Under the pieces are notes generated by a model. It saw nothing but the letters and a program-made list of their open reading frames with translations. It had not been told where the DNA came from and ran no database searches. The position numbers and the translations under genes are program-made. From JAHELQ01 sp964491915 (GTDB lineage: Bacteria; Acidobacteriota; Aminicenantia; UBA2199), in contig CAZBHS010000013.1 of assembly GCA_964491915.1 (NCBI GenBank), positions 1 to 64,000 of the forward strand: a DNA stretch of 64,000 bases, in the 5' to 3' direction. This document shows positions 1 to 8,004 of this stretch, in pieces (position 1 is the first letter of the stretch; every line of letters starts with the position of its first letter).

Positions 1-2
1 AC

Positions 3-1055
3 CTGGGTGCCGGTCGGGATGCCCTGGTTGCCCTTTACAAACACAAGATTAGAGAAGTGTTGGGCAGCGCCGGTCTTCGGGGCGAAAAACATGTGGATAC
101 AGAGGTTAGGATGCTCAAACCCGGAGAGCGACAGATTCCTGAAGCTCTGCTGGAAAATGTATTTGCGGATTATGATAACCGGAAAAAAATACTCCTGCTT
201 TTGAATCGCAAAACGTCGTTCCAGTATTTATTTTGCCCGAAGTGTAAAAAAGTATGGAAGTGCCCCCATTGCCGCGGCGACCTGAAAGTGGAAGAACATC
301 GTCGCGTCACCTGCCTTTCATGCGGTTATTCAAAAACAGAGGAGACGTTCTGCCCAACGTGCGACAGCGAATTCGTGTCTATCCAGGATATCAGTATGGC
401 TTCGCTTAAGCGACAACTGAAACGTAGAATATCCGAGTCCGAGATGCTTATGGTGTCGGCGGAAAATCTCGATGATCCGGCTTCCATTGTGGATGAGGCG
501 GCGGAGAAGCGGGTCGTAATATCGACGCCTATCGCGGTGAATCCCTATTTTCGCGATTCCTTCGATACCGTTGTGTACGTGAGGCCGGAATCCATGTTCA
601 ATATCAACCACTTCGATTCAGCGGAAATGATTGTTTCACAAGTGTCTGAAATCAAAGAACTTGTAAAGCGCGGAGGAAAGCTCGAAATCTATTCGACGTT
701 TCACTTTCATTATTCATTGCGCCTGTTGGATGACGAAGAGGCCTTCTTTGATCATGAACTAAAATACCGTGAGTGGTTTCGGTTACCACCCAACTTTACG
801 GTCTATCATCTCGAAGTCCGAAACAAAGATATTCGAGCGCTGGCGGGGGAAATGCGGGCCATATGCAACGACTTAAAGGACAGCTTCCATATCGAAAATC
901 CCCACCTTCTGTCTCGAAAAAAGATCCACGCCTTTTATCGCGGAAAAATGGAGATTCACGCCCATCCTCATATCCTCAAGGATTCCGGTCTTCTGCAAAA
1001 CCGGAATATAAAGATTACCCTGTTTGCAGGAGCACGACCAACTCTTCCTGAATAG
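3..1055 (+). CDS. priA: PriA-like primosomal protein N' (C-terminal part, gene cut by window edge)
   Basis: This is the C-terminal ~350 residues of a PriA-type replication-restart protein; the frame is open to base 3, so the start lies outside. PriA binds forked DNA and helps reload the replicative helicase. The paired zinc region is clear: FCPKC, CPHC, TCLSCGY and FCPTC supply eight cysteines between about 231 and 365. The rest aligns with helicase lobe 2 and the C-terminal domain (LPPNFTVYHLEV near 785-825 matches the family's 'yPPf' stretch). Where active PriA has motif V and motif VI (QVAGRAGR), this protein reads STPIAVNPYF and QVSEIKELVKRGG, so the arginine-finger region is missing and ATP-driven helicase activity is doubtful. 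The 3' end overlaps the convergent thioredoxin-like gene by 41 bases. Confidence 0.8.
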   Translation: MGAGRDALVALYKHKIREVLGSAGLRGEKHVDTEVRMLKPGERQIPEALLENVFADYDNRKKILLLLNRKTSFQYLFCPKCKKVWKCPHCRGDLKVEEHRRVTCLSCGYSKTEETFCPTCDSEFVSIQDISMASLKRQLKRRISESEMLMVSAENLDDPASIVDEAAEKRVVISTPIAVNPYFRDSFDTVVYVRPESMFNINHFDSAEMIVSQVSEIKELVKRGGKLEIYSTFHFHYSLRLLDDEEAFFDHELKYREWFRLPPNFTVYHLEVRNKDIRALAGEMRAICNDLKDSFHIENPHLLSRKKIHAFYRGKMEIHAHPHILKDSGLLQNRNIKITLFAGARPTLPE

Positions 1056-1617
1056 AGTGTCCCTTGTCTCTGGAATACCAAAGCTGAATCTGCTTGAGAG
1101 TCTCATTTTTGGAACCCACAGGGTTCGCCTTGTAGGAGTCCATTATCGCTTGAGCCCCTTTAGGTCGGGGCCCCCAGTGCCAGAGAACGGATAGATTTTC
1201 GGCATCGACAGCGATGAGTTTGGGAATGGCGCGCCCGCCATTGGTCAGGAATTGGTCCATAATATCGGGATTTTCGTCTCTTAGCAAGATTTTTAGGTCC
1301 ACTTTATCTGAGAGCTCGGCGATCTTCGCGATCACCGGCACAATCTGCGCGGCATCTCCACACCAGGCTTCGGCCAGTAGTATCCAATATTGGCGTCTCG
1401 GTATTTCGAGTAGGGTGTCGCGGGTCTTTGAGTCTATCTTGATCGTACGGTCAAGGCGGCACATACGGCGAACATTTAACGAGGTGTACTCCAGGTAAGA
1501 TTCACTTTGGTTTTCTCCGGTGGTTTTCCCTTGTAAAACGAGATCATCCACGCGAGCGCGGTAATCTCGATAGGCCATCCCCCTGGAAATAGTGTGTTGG
1601 GAAAGAATATTTGTCAT
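1015..1617 (-). CDS. Thioredoxin-family protein (WCGDA-type)
   Basis: A 200-residue thioredoxin-fold protein. The strand-helix motif ILLAEAWCGDAAQ around residues 79-91 matches the thioredoxin family in which the usual CxxC is replaced by WCGDA, and a cis-proline-like RAIPKLIAVD follows near residue 130. These features are typical of the 'thioredoxin_9' type found in many bacteria, with an N-terminal helical extension. Having one cysteine at the active site argues against a classical dithiol oxidoreductase; a monothiol or bacillithiol/glutathione-linked role is possible but is inference. The gene is convergent with and overlaps the priA end. Its ATG is preceded at six bases by a TATAAT box, while the only Shine-Dalgarno-like AAGGAG lies too far upstream (about 16 bases), so it is probably translated from a leaderless mRNA. 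Confidence 0.8.
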   Translation of the reverse strand: MTNILSQHTISRGMAYRDYRARVDDLVLQGKTTGENQSESYLEYTSLNVRRMCRLDRTIKIDSKTRDTLLEIPRRQYWILLAEAWCGDAAQIVPVIAKIAELSDKVDLKILLRDENPDIMDQFLTNGGRAIPKLIAVDAENLSVLWHWGPRPKGAQAIMDSYKANPVGSKNETLKQIQLWYSRDKGHSIQEELVVLLQTG

Positions 1618-1623
1618 TTTACA

Positions 1624-1629
1624 ATTATA
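1624..1629 (-). promoter_or_regulatory. -10 box for the thioredoxin-family gene (leaderless type)
   Basis: On the minus strand a perfect TATAAT ends six bases before the ATG at 1617, so transcription should begin at or within a base of the start codon. The -35 region is not recognisable. One of several similar arrangements in the window. Confidence 0.5.
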
Positions 1630-1668
1630 ACTCCTTCCGTATAACGTGCCGCCTGCGAAAAATACCGT

Positions 1669-2076
1669 TTATTTCTTCTCGGATTTTTTTTCCTTACCCT
1701 GTTCCATGTTGATGGTGCCTTTGAAAATCGCACCTTCGGCAATGACCAATTTCTCGGCGGTGATATCGCCGGTGCATTTACCCATGGAAGAGATTTCCAG
1801 TTTTTCGGTGGCGGTCACAGTGCCTTCGGCAATTCCGTCGATTTTAAGGGTGGTTGCCGTGATTTCTCCTTTGACGTTTCCGGTTTTTCCCACCGTCAAG
1901 GTGTTGTTCACCTTGATGGTTCCCTCTACTTCCCCTTCAATTGTCAATACTTCTTCAGACTCGATTTCCCCTTTGATTTTCAGGGATTTACCAAGATAAG
2001 ATTTTGAAGAATCTTCTGCCGGACGGTAGGACTGATAATTGGGGTCGTCGTTTTTTTTGTTTGTTGCAAATACCAT
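1669..2076 (-). CDS. Bactofilin (polymer-forming cytoskeletal protein)
   Basis: A 135-residue protein with the bactofilin beta-helix core: LGKSLKIKGEIESEEVLTIEGEVEGTI begins at about residue 28 and is followed by repeated hydrophobic-glycine turns (GNVKGEI, GIAEGTV, GKCTGDI, GAIFKGTI) spaced about 18 residues apart. It has a hydrophilic N-terminal tail and a lysine-rich C-terminal tail, as usual for the family. Bactofilins assemble without nucleotide into filaments that scaffold cell-wall enzymes or localise envelope proteins. Its size is normal for the family. AAAGGAG stands eight bases before the ATG, so translation uses a Shine-Dalgarno site here. The gene is divergent from the phosphofructokinase gene across a 248-base gap. 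Confidence 0.92.
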   Translation of the reverse strand: MVFATNKKNDDPNYQSYRPAEDSSKSYLGKSLKIKGEIESEEVLTIEGEVEGTIKVNNTLTVGKTGNVKGEITATTLKIDGIAEGTVTATEKLEISSMGKCTGDITAEKLVIAEGAIFKGTINMEQGKEKKSEKK

Positions 2077-2257
2077 TACATCGTCTCCTTTAATGAATTT
2101 ATTGTCGCTTCAGCCTCAATGTTTTTGAGCAATAATTAAATCTATTTGAAACCCTTTAAATTTTCCTGAAATATAATTATGCGCAAAAAAAAACATTTTT
2201 TCAAGCCAAAAATTCATAATTTGTGTGTTTTTGCGTCGAGACCAATGAATAATTATA

Positions 2258-2286
2258 TTGACAATTTCTACAGTCGGGTATATAAC
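2258..2286 (+). promoter_or_regulatory. Promoter for the phosphofructokinase gene
   Basis: TTGACA (2258-2263) and TATAAC (2281-2286) are separated by 17 bases. The expected transcript has a leader of roughly 30 bases containing GGAGGGG just before the start codon at 2325, so this is a leadered promoter, in contrast to the leaderless ones elsewhere. Confidence 0.7.
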
Positions 2287-2324
2287 TTTTTTCAGAGTGA
2301 TGAATCGCTTGGTGGAGGGGATGT

Positions 2325-4535
2325 ATGATACCGGTAAAAAATCCAAAAATCGGATTGTTGACCAGTGGCGGTGACGCGCCTGGAATGAACGCGGCTGTGA
2401 GGGCGGTGGTTCGAACCGCTCTATTTCTTGGTTGCGACGTGTTTGCCATCAAAAATGGATATCAAGGACTTGTCAATGGTGGTGAAGACATCATGCAGGT
2501 CGATGGAAAGTTTGTCACAGGGATCATTCATGACGGCGGCACGATCCTTGGCTCAGCCCGTTGCCAGGAATTTCTGACCCGGGAGGGGCGGATCGAAGCT
2601 GCTAAAAATCTGGCGGCATTGGGAATTCACCGCCTCGTTGTGATCGGAGGAGACGGCAGTTTGGCCGGTGCAATGGTGTTGCACCGGGAATGGAAAGACC
2701 ATCTGAACCTATTGTCTGCCGACGGTCGCATTTCGGAAGAACAGCTCCATCGATGCCGCGAGCTTCACATCGCAGGGCTGGTGGGATCAATCGATAACGA
2801 TATGTGCGGGACCGATTTGACTATCGGAGCCGATACCGCGTTGCATCGTATCGTTGAAGCTATCGATGCGATTTACGATACTGCCGTCAGTCATCACCGG
2901 GCGTTTGTGGTAAAGGTTATGGGGAGGCGGTGCGGATATCTGGCGTTGATGAGTGGACTCATCACCGGCGCCGATTGGGTCTTGATCCCGGAAAAACGCC
3001 CGGATGCCTCTAAATGGAAGACTGAGATGTGCCGCGTCTTGAAGCAGGGACTCGACGCGGGGCGGCGGGCTTCGATCGTTGTCTTGTCTGAAGGGGTAAA
3101 AGATTCTCTGGGTCATACGATTGATTTACCGGATGTTCGTGTGGCATTGCAGGAGACTCTTGGTTTGGAGGTACGGGTAACGGAACTTGGGCATGTGCAA
3201 CGGGGGGGGCATCCCAGCGCCTTTGACCGGATTCAGGCGACATTGTTGGGACATGCGGCGGTGAGAACTCTCATGAATGAAGAGATGAAATACAATCCGG
3301 TGTTGGTCGGGATGGAGGGATTTCGTATTAAATCCACCTCTCTCGATGAATGCCTGGGGAAAAACCGGTTGACAGCCGAAGCGGTAGATAATGGAGATAC
3401 CAAACGTGCGATGGAACGGCGCGGGAGTTTTTTTGCCGGCGCATTCAAAGCCAAGGCCATTCTAAAGAGACCGTTCCCCCTTGTCTCCACTTCCGGTGAG
3501 CGGCCCGGGTTGGCGGTGATGCACGCGGGGGCGCCTTCACCCGGGATGAACACAGCGGTTCGGGCTCTGGTACGATTCGGTATCGAGTCCGGCTTTCAGG
3601 TGTTTGGGGTCCAGCATGGATTTGAAGGGCTCGTGGCTGGAAATTTTCGTCACCTGGATTGGATGAGCGTGAATGGAACTGCGGGAATGGGGGGCGCCTT
3701 ACTGGGGACCAAAAGGGAAATCCCCGGTGATGCCGATATGCCTCAAATTCAACGTCACCTGGAAAAATTCGATATCAAGGGATTGGTGATAGTCGGAGGG
3801 CTTTCAGGTTATATGGGCGCGAATGTATTGGTGTGTAACCGATCTCCCTTCCCCCGTTTGTCAATCCCTATCATCTGCATTCCGGCCACTATCAGCAACA
3901 ATCTCCCTCACACCGACCTGAGCATCGGCGCCGATACGGCGTTGAACAATATAATCGAAGCGGTGGACAAAATCAAACAATCGGCTGTGGCGATGCAGCG
4001 CTGTTTTCTGGTGGAGGTGGCGGGTCGTTATTGCGGATACCTGGCATTGATGAGCGGGTTGGCAACCGGGGCGGAGCAGGTGTACCTTCATGAAAAAAGT
4101 GTGACCTTGCAAGGATTGCTGCGGGATATTCGTTTTTTGAAGAGCAGTTTTAAGGGCGGGCGGCACCTGGCGCTATTGATTCGCTGCGAATGTTCTCATC
4201 GCTATTATGACACTGAGTTTATGCGAACTCTATTTGAGGCGGAGAGCGGGGAAGATTTTAATGTCAGGCACGCGTTACTCGGGCATTTGCAATTAGGCGG
4301 GAGTCCCTCGCCTCTGGATCGTATCCTGGCAATCCGCTACGCGGATAATTGTATACGTTTCTTGAACAGAACGATTAAAAATAATGAAGCCCCCGCTGTA
4401 TTTATGGGAACCCGCAGGGGAAAGATACGCTTTCATAATTTAGATATGTTGGACGGCCTTATCGATAAAGCCCATAGCCGTCCGTTGGATCAGTGGTGGT
4501 TGAAGTTCCTCCCCATAGCGAAAATGCTTATTTAA
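2325..4535 (+). CDS. pfkA: Fused two-domain 6-phosphofructokinase, eukaryotic type
   Basis: A 736-residue protein made of two tandem phosphofructokinase domains (about 8-370 and 392-730), twice the usual bacterial length. PFK phosphorylates fructose 6-phosphate to the 1,6-bisphosphate in glycolysis. The N-half has the catalytic set: GGDAPGMN near residue 15, GGDGS at 108-112 (glycine, as in ATP-dependent rather than PPi-dependent enzymes) and SIDND at 155-159 with D157 as the expected catalytic base. In the C-half the equivalents are degenerate: GGLSG instead of GGDGS and TISNN at 522-526 instead of SIDND, replacing the aspartate with serine. Animal and fungal PFK show this same pattern of a catalytic N-half and a regulatory C-half. 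The start follows GGAGGGG; another ATG does not compete. Confidence 0.95.
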   Translation: MIPVKNPKIGLLTSGGDAPGMNAAVRAVVRTALFLGCDVFAIKNGYQGLVNGGEDIMQVDGKFVTGIIHDGGTILGSARCQEFLTREGRIEAAKNLAALGIHRLVVIGGDGSLAGAMVLHREWKDHLNLLSADGRISEEQLHRCRELHIAGLVGSIDNDMCGTDLTIGADTALHRIVEAIDAIYDTAVSHHRAFVVKVMGRRCGYLALMSGLITGADWVLIPEKRPDASKWKTEMCRVLKQGLDAGRRASIVVLSEGVKDSLGHTIDLPDVRVALQETLGLEVRVTELGHVQRGGHPSAFDRIQATLLGHAAVRTLMNEEMKYNPVLVGMEGFRIKSTSLDECLGKNRLTAEAVDNGDTKRAMERRGSFFAGAFKAKAILKRPFPLVSTSGERPGLAVMHAGAPSPGMNTAVRALVRFGIESGFQVFGVQHGFEGLVAGNFRHLDWMSVNGTAGMGGALLGTKREIPGDADMPQIQRHLEKFDIKGLVIVGGLSGYMGANVLVCNRSPFPRLSIPIICIPATISNNLPHTDLSIGADTALNNIIEAVDKIKQSAVAMQRCFLVEVAGRYCGYLALMSGLATGAEQVYLHEKSVTLQGLLRDIRFLKSSFKGGRHLALLIRCECSHRYYDTEFMRTLFEAESGEDFNVRHALLGHLQLGGSPSPLDRILAIRYADNCIRFLNRTIKNNEAPAVFMGTRRGKIRFHNLDMLDGLIDKAHSRPLDQWWLKFLPIAKMLI

Positions 4536-4611
4536 CTTTTTTTATATATATATTTTTAGTAATTTATTAAATTATCTTTTTTTGTTCTTTATTTTTGTAA
4601 AAAAAGTATGC

Positions 4612-4617
4612 TATTAT
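4612..4617 (+). promoter_or_regulatory. Possible -10 box for the NRDE-family gene (leaderless type)
   Basis: TATTAT ends five bases before the ATG at 4623. The -35 position holds only a T-rich sequence. No Shine-Dalgarno sequence precedes this ATG, so leaderless translation is plausible. The surrounding 4536-4607 is extremely AT-rich and may also serve as the 3' end of the phosphofructokinase transcript. Confidence 0.35.
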
Positions 4618-4622
4618 ATGAG

Positions 4623-5381
4623 ATGTGCTTAATTTTGATTGCTTATCGGTCACACCCGAAATATAAGTTAGTTGTTGCGGCGAATAGAGATGAATATTAC
4701 GACAGACCCACTGCCCCGGCAGGATGGTGGCCAAAAGATCATATTGTTTTGGCTGGCAAGGATTTAAAGAGCAACGGCTCCTGGCTAGGAATCACCAGGA
4801 CCGGTAAATGGGCTGCCGTGACGAATTTAAGGGGAAAAGAGGAGCCCCTTGAAGACGCTGTTTCGCGAGGACATTTGGTGAAAGATTATCTTACCTCCGG
4901 TAGAGGTGCGCCAATCTATATGAAAGGACTTCGGAGCAAAGCCAAAAAATACAATGCTTTTAATTTGATCCTTGGCGATAGCGAACGTCTCTGGTACTTT
5001 TCAAATCGTGAAAATGAATTGAGGGTGCTTCCCGCAGGTGTTTACGGACTTGGGAATTCACTTATGGACTCTCCCTGGCCCAATGTAACCAGAGGTAAAG
5101 CGAAATTCACGAAATTAATCGATCACAACCTTAACCTACCGATTGACGCTCTTTTCAATTTGCTTGGGGATACGGAGACCGCCGCGGATGAGGATTTGCC
5201 GGATACCGGAATGGATAAGGATGTGGAGCGGGCATTGTCGTCGATTTTTGTAAAAACCCCTGAATATGGAACCCGTAGCTCCACAGTGACGCTGATGGAT
5301 AATGCCGGGACAATCTATTTTGAAGAGCGTACCGTCAATCCGAAAGGGCAAAACAGGTTTTGCTTCTCAATCATAACATGA
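4623..5381 (+). CDS. TANGO2/NRDE-family protein (Ntn-hydrolase fold)
   Basis: A 252-residue member of the TANGO2 family, named for the NRDE motif, seen here as AANRDEYYDRPT near residue 24. The protein should begin with MCLILIAYR at 4623: a cysteine at position 2 is invariant in the family and, by analogy with Ntn hydrolases, would be the N-terminal nucleophile after Met removal. An in-frame ATG at 4608 would add five residues and bury that cysteine, so it was rejected. Other family landmarks are GSWLGITRTGKWAAVTN (about 56-72) and TYGTRS-like EYGTRSSTVTL near the C-terminus. Eukaryotic relatives are linked to haem or lipid handling; the bacterial role is unknown. It ends two bases before the convergent lipoprotein gene. 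Confidence 0.88.
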   Translation: MCLILIAYRSHPKYKLVVAANRDEYYDRPTAPAGWWPKDHIVLAGKDLKSNGSWLGITRTGKWAAVTNLRGKEEPLEDAVSRGHLVKDYLTSGRGAPIYMKGLRSKAKKYNAFNLILGDSERLWYFSNRENELRVLPAGVYGLGNSLMDSPWPNVTRGKAKFTKLIDHNLNLPIDALFNLLGDTETAADEDLPDTGMDKDVERALSSIFVKTPEYGTRSSTVTLMDNAGTIYFEERTVNPKGQNRFCFSIIT

Positions 5382-5383
5382 AC

Positions 5384-6682
5384 CTATTGCGCTTTTAGCT
5401 CTTTTTTCGCGGCTTCATACGCGGAGGTCAGTCTATCGTTTGCCCTCTGGTATTCTTCCTGGGACACTGCGTACAGCACTTTGTTGCCTTCGGCGACAAA
5501 CGCCCAGAATAATTGGTCCGCTTTTTTTTGGGCCAATTGGCCTCCTTTGGCAATCCGGTATTGTTTACTGCGTTGTTGGATATCTTTGACGCGGGTTTCT
5601 AGATTTTGCATCAGTGTGAGTATGTAATCGACGACCTGCAGATCAATGGTGAAGTCCTCGATGTATTCTTCAAGGTTGATTTGATTGGGGGCTTCCGCTG
5701 CGAAGTTGATTGTTTCGAACACGCCCTCTCCGCGGGAGATAGCTTTCAAGAATGCCTGTTCATAGTTGAAGGATTTTTGCGATGAAGGTTTCGATGTCTC
5801 TTCCAGTGGGATATTGCCATGACCCGGTTCTCCATGATACACCACTGAATATTGGGTAAAAAAATTCCTGAGATTGGCAATATTGTGAATGTATTTCAGA
5901 AGTTTTTCCAGACTATCCATTTTGGCGTGTGTAAATGAGATTTCGTTTAGTCGCCGCTGATTCCAGATCCCGTCATCCACAGATGCTTTTAACCTCTGGA
6001 TAAATTCGGGGGCCGCCTCCTGTTCGATCATCCGTAGGGCTTTCAAACATAGTTCATCCGCTGTTTTCATGACTTTCGTGCTGCTGCCGTACGGCCATTT
6101 CAAAAAATTATCCATATAGATATAGGATTTTAACGTGATGTTAAAATTCGCGATTTTTTTTCTTTGGACCGGATCTTTGAAGGTTGGAAGGAGTTTTTTT
6201 ATTTGGGAGTATAGTTCGAATACCGGGATTTTGCTCTCGATGTAGGATGCCATCCTGTATTGTCCCGCCATGCGGTAGTATTCGATGGCTTTTCTCGGGT
6301 CTCCATAAATATATAGCTTCTTGGCGAGCAATGCCGCGCAATTACGTTTGGTCTGTCCCTCCTGGGCGCGCGTGTAGTTTTCCGCTTCGGGTATCAGGTC
6401 GCCTCTGAAATATGAATGTATGACTTTTATGTGTTCGCCGGCTTTGGCGTAAAAGTGAGCCGCTTTGTCGAATTTGTCTTTTCTGAAATAGAGGGTTGCC
6501 AGGATATTGTAGCATTGCTTTTTCTGTTCATCTTTTACTGAATCGCAATATGAGTCGGCCTCGGAGTATTTGCCCTCCGCCATCAATTCATCGATCCCCT
6601 TTCGCTTGCACCCTGTATTTAGCGCTACCATGAGCGCCATCATCACCATCATTATCACACCAACGATTCCCAATCTCTTCAT
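5384..6682 (-). CDS. Probable lipoprotein with TPR-like repeats
   Basis: A 432-residue exported protein of unknown role. The N-terminus is a lysine/arginine start followed by a hydrophobic stretch (residues 5-23) ending in LNTGC at 21-25, an acceptable though not ideal lipobox with C25 as the likely lipidated residue. Residues 30-150 are a series of helical hairpins of the TPR type (GKYSEADSYCDSV, DKFDKAAHFYAKAG, GDPRKAIEYYRMAG) with the A-x-x-x-Y spacing of those repeats; the remainder is predicted to be largely alpha-helical. TPR lipoproteins usually act as scaffolds at the inner face of an outer membrane or in the periplasm. GAGGAGG lies just upstream of the ATG. The gene stands alone and no partner is obvious. 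Confidence 0.7.
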   Translation of the reverse strand: MKRLGIVGVIMMVMMALMVALNTGCKRKGIDELMAEGKYSEADSYCDSVKDEQKKQCYNILATLYFRKDKFDKAAHFYAKAGEHIKVIHSYFRGDLIPEAENYTRAQEGQTKRNCAALLAKKLYIYGDPRKAIEYYRMAGQYRMASYIESKIPVFELYSQIKKLLPTFKDPVQRKKIANFNITLKSYIYMDNFLKWPYGSSTKVMKTADELCLKALRMIEQEAAPEFIQRLKASVDDGIWNQRRLNEISFTHAKMDSLEKLLKYIHNIANLRNFFTQYSVVYHGEPGHGNIPLEETSKPSSQKSFNYEQAFLKAISRGEGVFETINFAAEAPNQINLEEYIEDFTIDLQVVDYILTLMQNLETRVKDIQQRSKQYRIAKGGQLAQKKADQLFWAFVAEGNKVLYAVSQEEYQRANDRLTSAYEAAKKELKAQ

Positions 6683-6788
6683 CGTCGTCTTCCTCCTCGC
6701 TCCGCAGAATTACGTCTTAAAAAATCTAAGTGTAAACCAAAATCCACTAACTTGCAATCAAGCGGATTGCGTTCTGCCTAAGTAAAAA

Positions 6789-6836
6789 AATGTAAACTAC
6801 AGTTTGCATTTTTTGGCCTTTTTTGCAAAGTGTAGT
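6789..6836. repeat. Nested inverted repeats in the 6683-7018 intergenic region
   Basis: The 336-base gap between the lipoprotein and Mrr genes contains no gene that I can support. It does hold two overlapping inverted repeats: AATGTAAACT (6789-6798) against AGTTTGCATT (6801-6810), separated by two bases, and ACTACAGTTTGCA (6796-6808) against TGCAAAGTGTAGT (6824-6836), each with one mismatch. The inner loop is T-rich. They could be operator half-sites or an RNA hairpin switch; a bidirectional terminator is less likely because both flanking genes diverge from this spot. Confidence 0.45.
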
Positions 6837-7018
6837 TGCCGATTTTTACGTTTCCAATTGAAGGCTCTTGATAAAAAGTATGTCTGGAACATCGGCAGGC
6901 ACGGTAACATCATGGCAAAAGCAGGGCACAATCGATGCCCTGGCTCGTTGTTGGACATTTAATCCTTGAAAATGTTTCTTATATCCATTAGAATATTTCT
7001 TTTACTAAGGAGTGAAAT

Positions 7019-7930
7019 GTGCCAATACCTGATTTTCAAAAGATAATGCTTCCGATTTTGAACATATTATCGGACCAAAAGCTGTATGCTTTTAAAGATG
7101 TTGTTGACTTATTGTCGTCTGAATTCAAACTCACCACATCGGAATTGAATGAATTACTTCCCAGTGGCACTCAACCTATTTTCCGTAACCGGGTGGCATG
7201 GGCAAAAACCTATTTGAAAAAAGCTGAATTGGTCTTCTCTGAAAAGAGAGGCACAATCCAAATTACCGAAAGGGGCCTATCTCTTCTAAAGGAAAAACCC
7301 GAAGAAATAACGACTGAATTTTTAAAGAGGTATTCTGAGTTCAGGCCTTTTATTAAACGGGATAGGGGAGTAGACTTCGAAGATATAAAAGAAGCTAGTT
7401 CCACTGACAAGGCGACTCCAGAGGAACAGCTCGAGTATGCTCATCAGGAATTGAAGCGGGATTTGGCGGATGATCTTCTGAAAAGCATTATGGCGTGCTC
7501 TCCAGCATTCTTCGAGAGATTGGTGGTGGATTTGTTGATAAAAATGGGATATGGCGGTTCTAGAAAAGACGCGGGTGAAGCGATCGGCCGGACAGGGGAT
7601 GGCGGAATCGATGCGATTATAAAAGAGGATCGTTTAGGCCTGGATACGATCTATATCCAGGCGAAGCGCTGGGAACAAACCGTTCCTACCAGGGAAATCC
7701 GGGATTTTGCCGGGGCTTTGTTGGAGAAAAAATCTCGCAAAGGGGTATTCATAGCAACATCGACATTTTCTAAATCCGCCTATGAATTTGTTGGAAATAT
7801 TGAGAAAAAGATAATTCTGATAGATGGAAATAAATTGGCCGAATTAATGATTGAGTATAATGTCGGGATATCGACCCAAAAAGTAATAGAAATAAATAAA
7901 ATCGATTCCGATTATTTTACCGAGGACTGA
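7019..7930 (+). CDS. mrr: Mrr-family restriction endonuclease
   Basis: A 303-residue type IV restriction enzyme of the Mrr type, which cleaves modified DNA. The N-terminal ~90 residues form the Mrr winged-helix DNA-reading domain (MLPILNILSD...LTTSELNELLPSG). The C-terminal catalytic PD-(D/E)XK domain starts near residue 160 (SPAFFERLVVDLL) and contains GDGGIDA around residue 195 and IYIQAKRW around residue 213, i.e. the D...QxK variant typical of Mrr. TSTFSKSAYEF follows as in family members. The start is GTG, chosen because AAGGAG sits six bases upstream. The length is normal for Mrr and the gene appears intact. Its presence suggests defence against foreign methylated DNA and should limit the kinds of methylation tolerated by the host. 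Confidence 0.93.
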   Translation: MPIPDFQKIMLPILNILSDQKLYAFKDVVDLLSSEFKLTTSELNELLPSGTQPIFRNRVAWAKTYLKKAELVFSEKRGTIQITERGLSLLKEKPEEITTEFLKRYSEFRPFIKRDRGVDFEDIKEASSTDKATPEEQLEYAHQELKRDLADDLLKSIMACSPAFFERLVVDLLIKMGYGGSRKDAGEAIGRTGDGGIDAIIKEDRLGLDTIYIQAKRWEQTVPTREIRDFAGALLEKKSRKGVFIATSTFSKSAYEFVGNIEKKIILIDGNKLAELMIEYNVGISTQKVIEINKIDSDYFTED

Positions 7931-7969
7931 ATCTATTCCGGTTTAGCGGCCCGTCTTTACCAAAATGCG

Positions 7970-7998
7970 TTGACTTTGTGTTTTAGTAGGGTTAAAAT
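7970..7998 (+). promoter_or_regulatory. Promoter for the DUF4143 ATPase gene (leaderless type)
   Basis: TTGACT (7970-7975), a 17-base spacer and TAAAAT (7993-7998) lie directly before the ATG at 8005, leaving only six bases between -10 box and start codon. Confidence 0.65.
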
Positions 7999-8004
7999 TC
8001 TTTT

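Noticed and set aside
4608..4622. Earlier ATG for the NRDE gene
   Set aside because: It would displace the invariant MC start of the TANGO2 family and lies upstream of the likely -10 box.
6683..7018. A gene in the gap before Mrr
   Set aside because: Only short frames without ribosome sites are present; the inverted repeats are the only structure seen.
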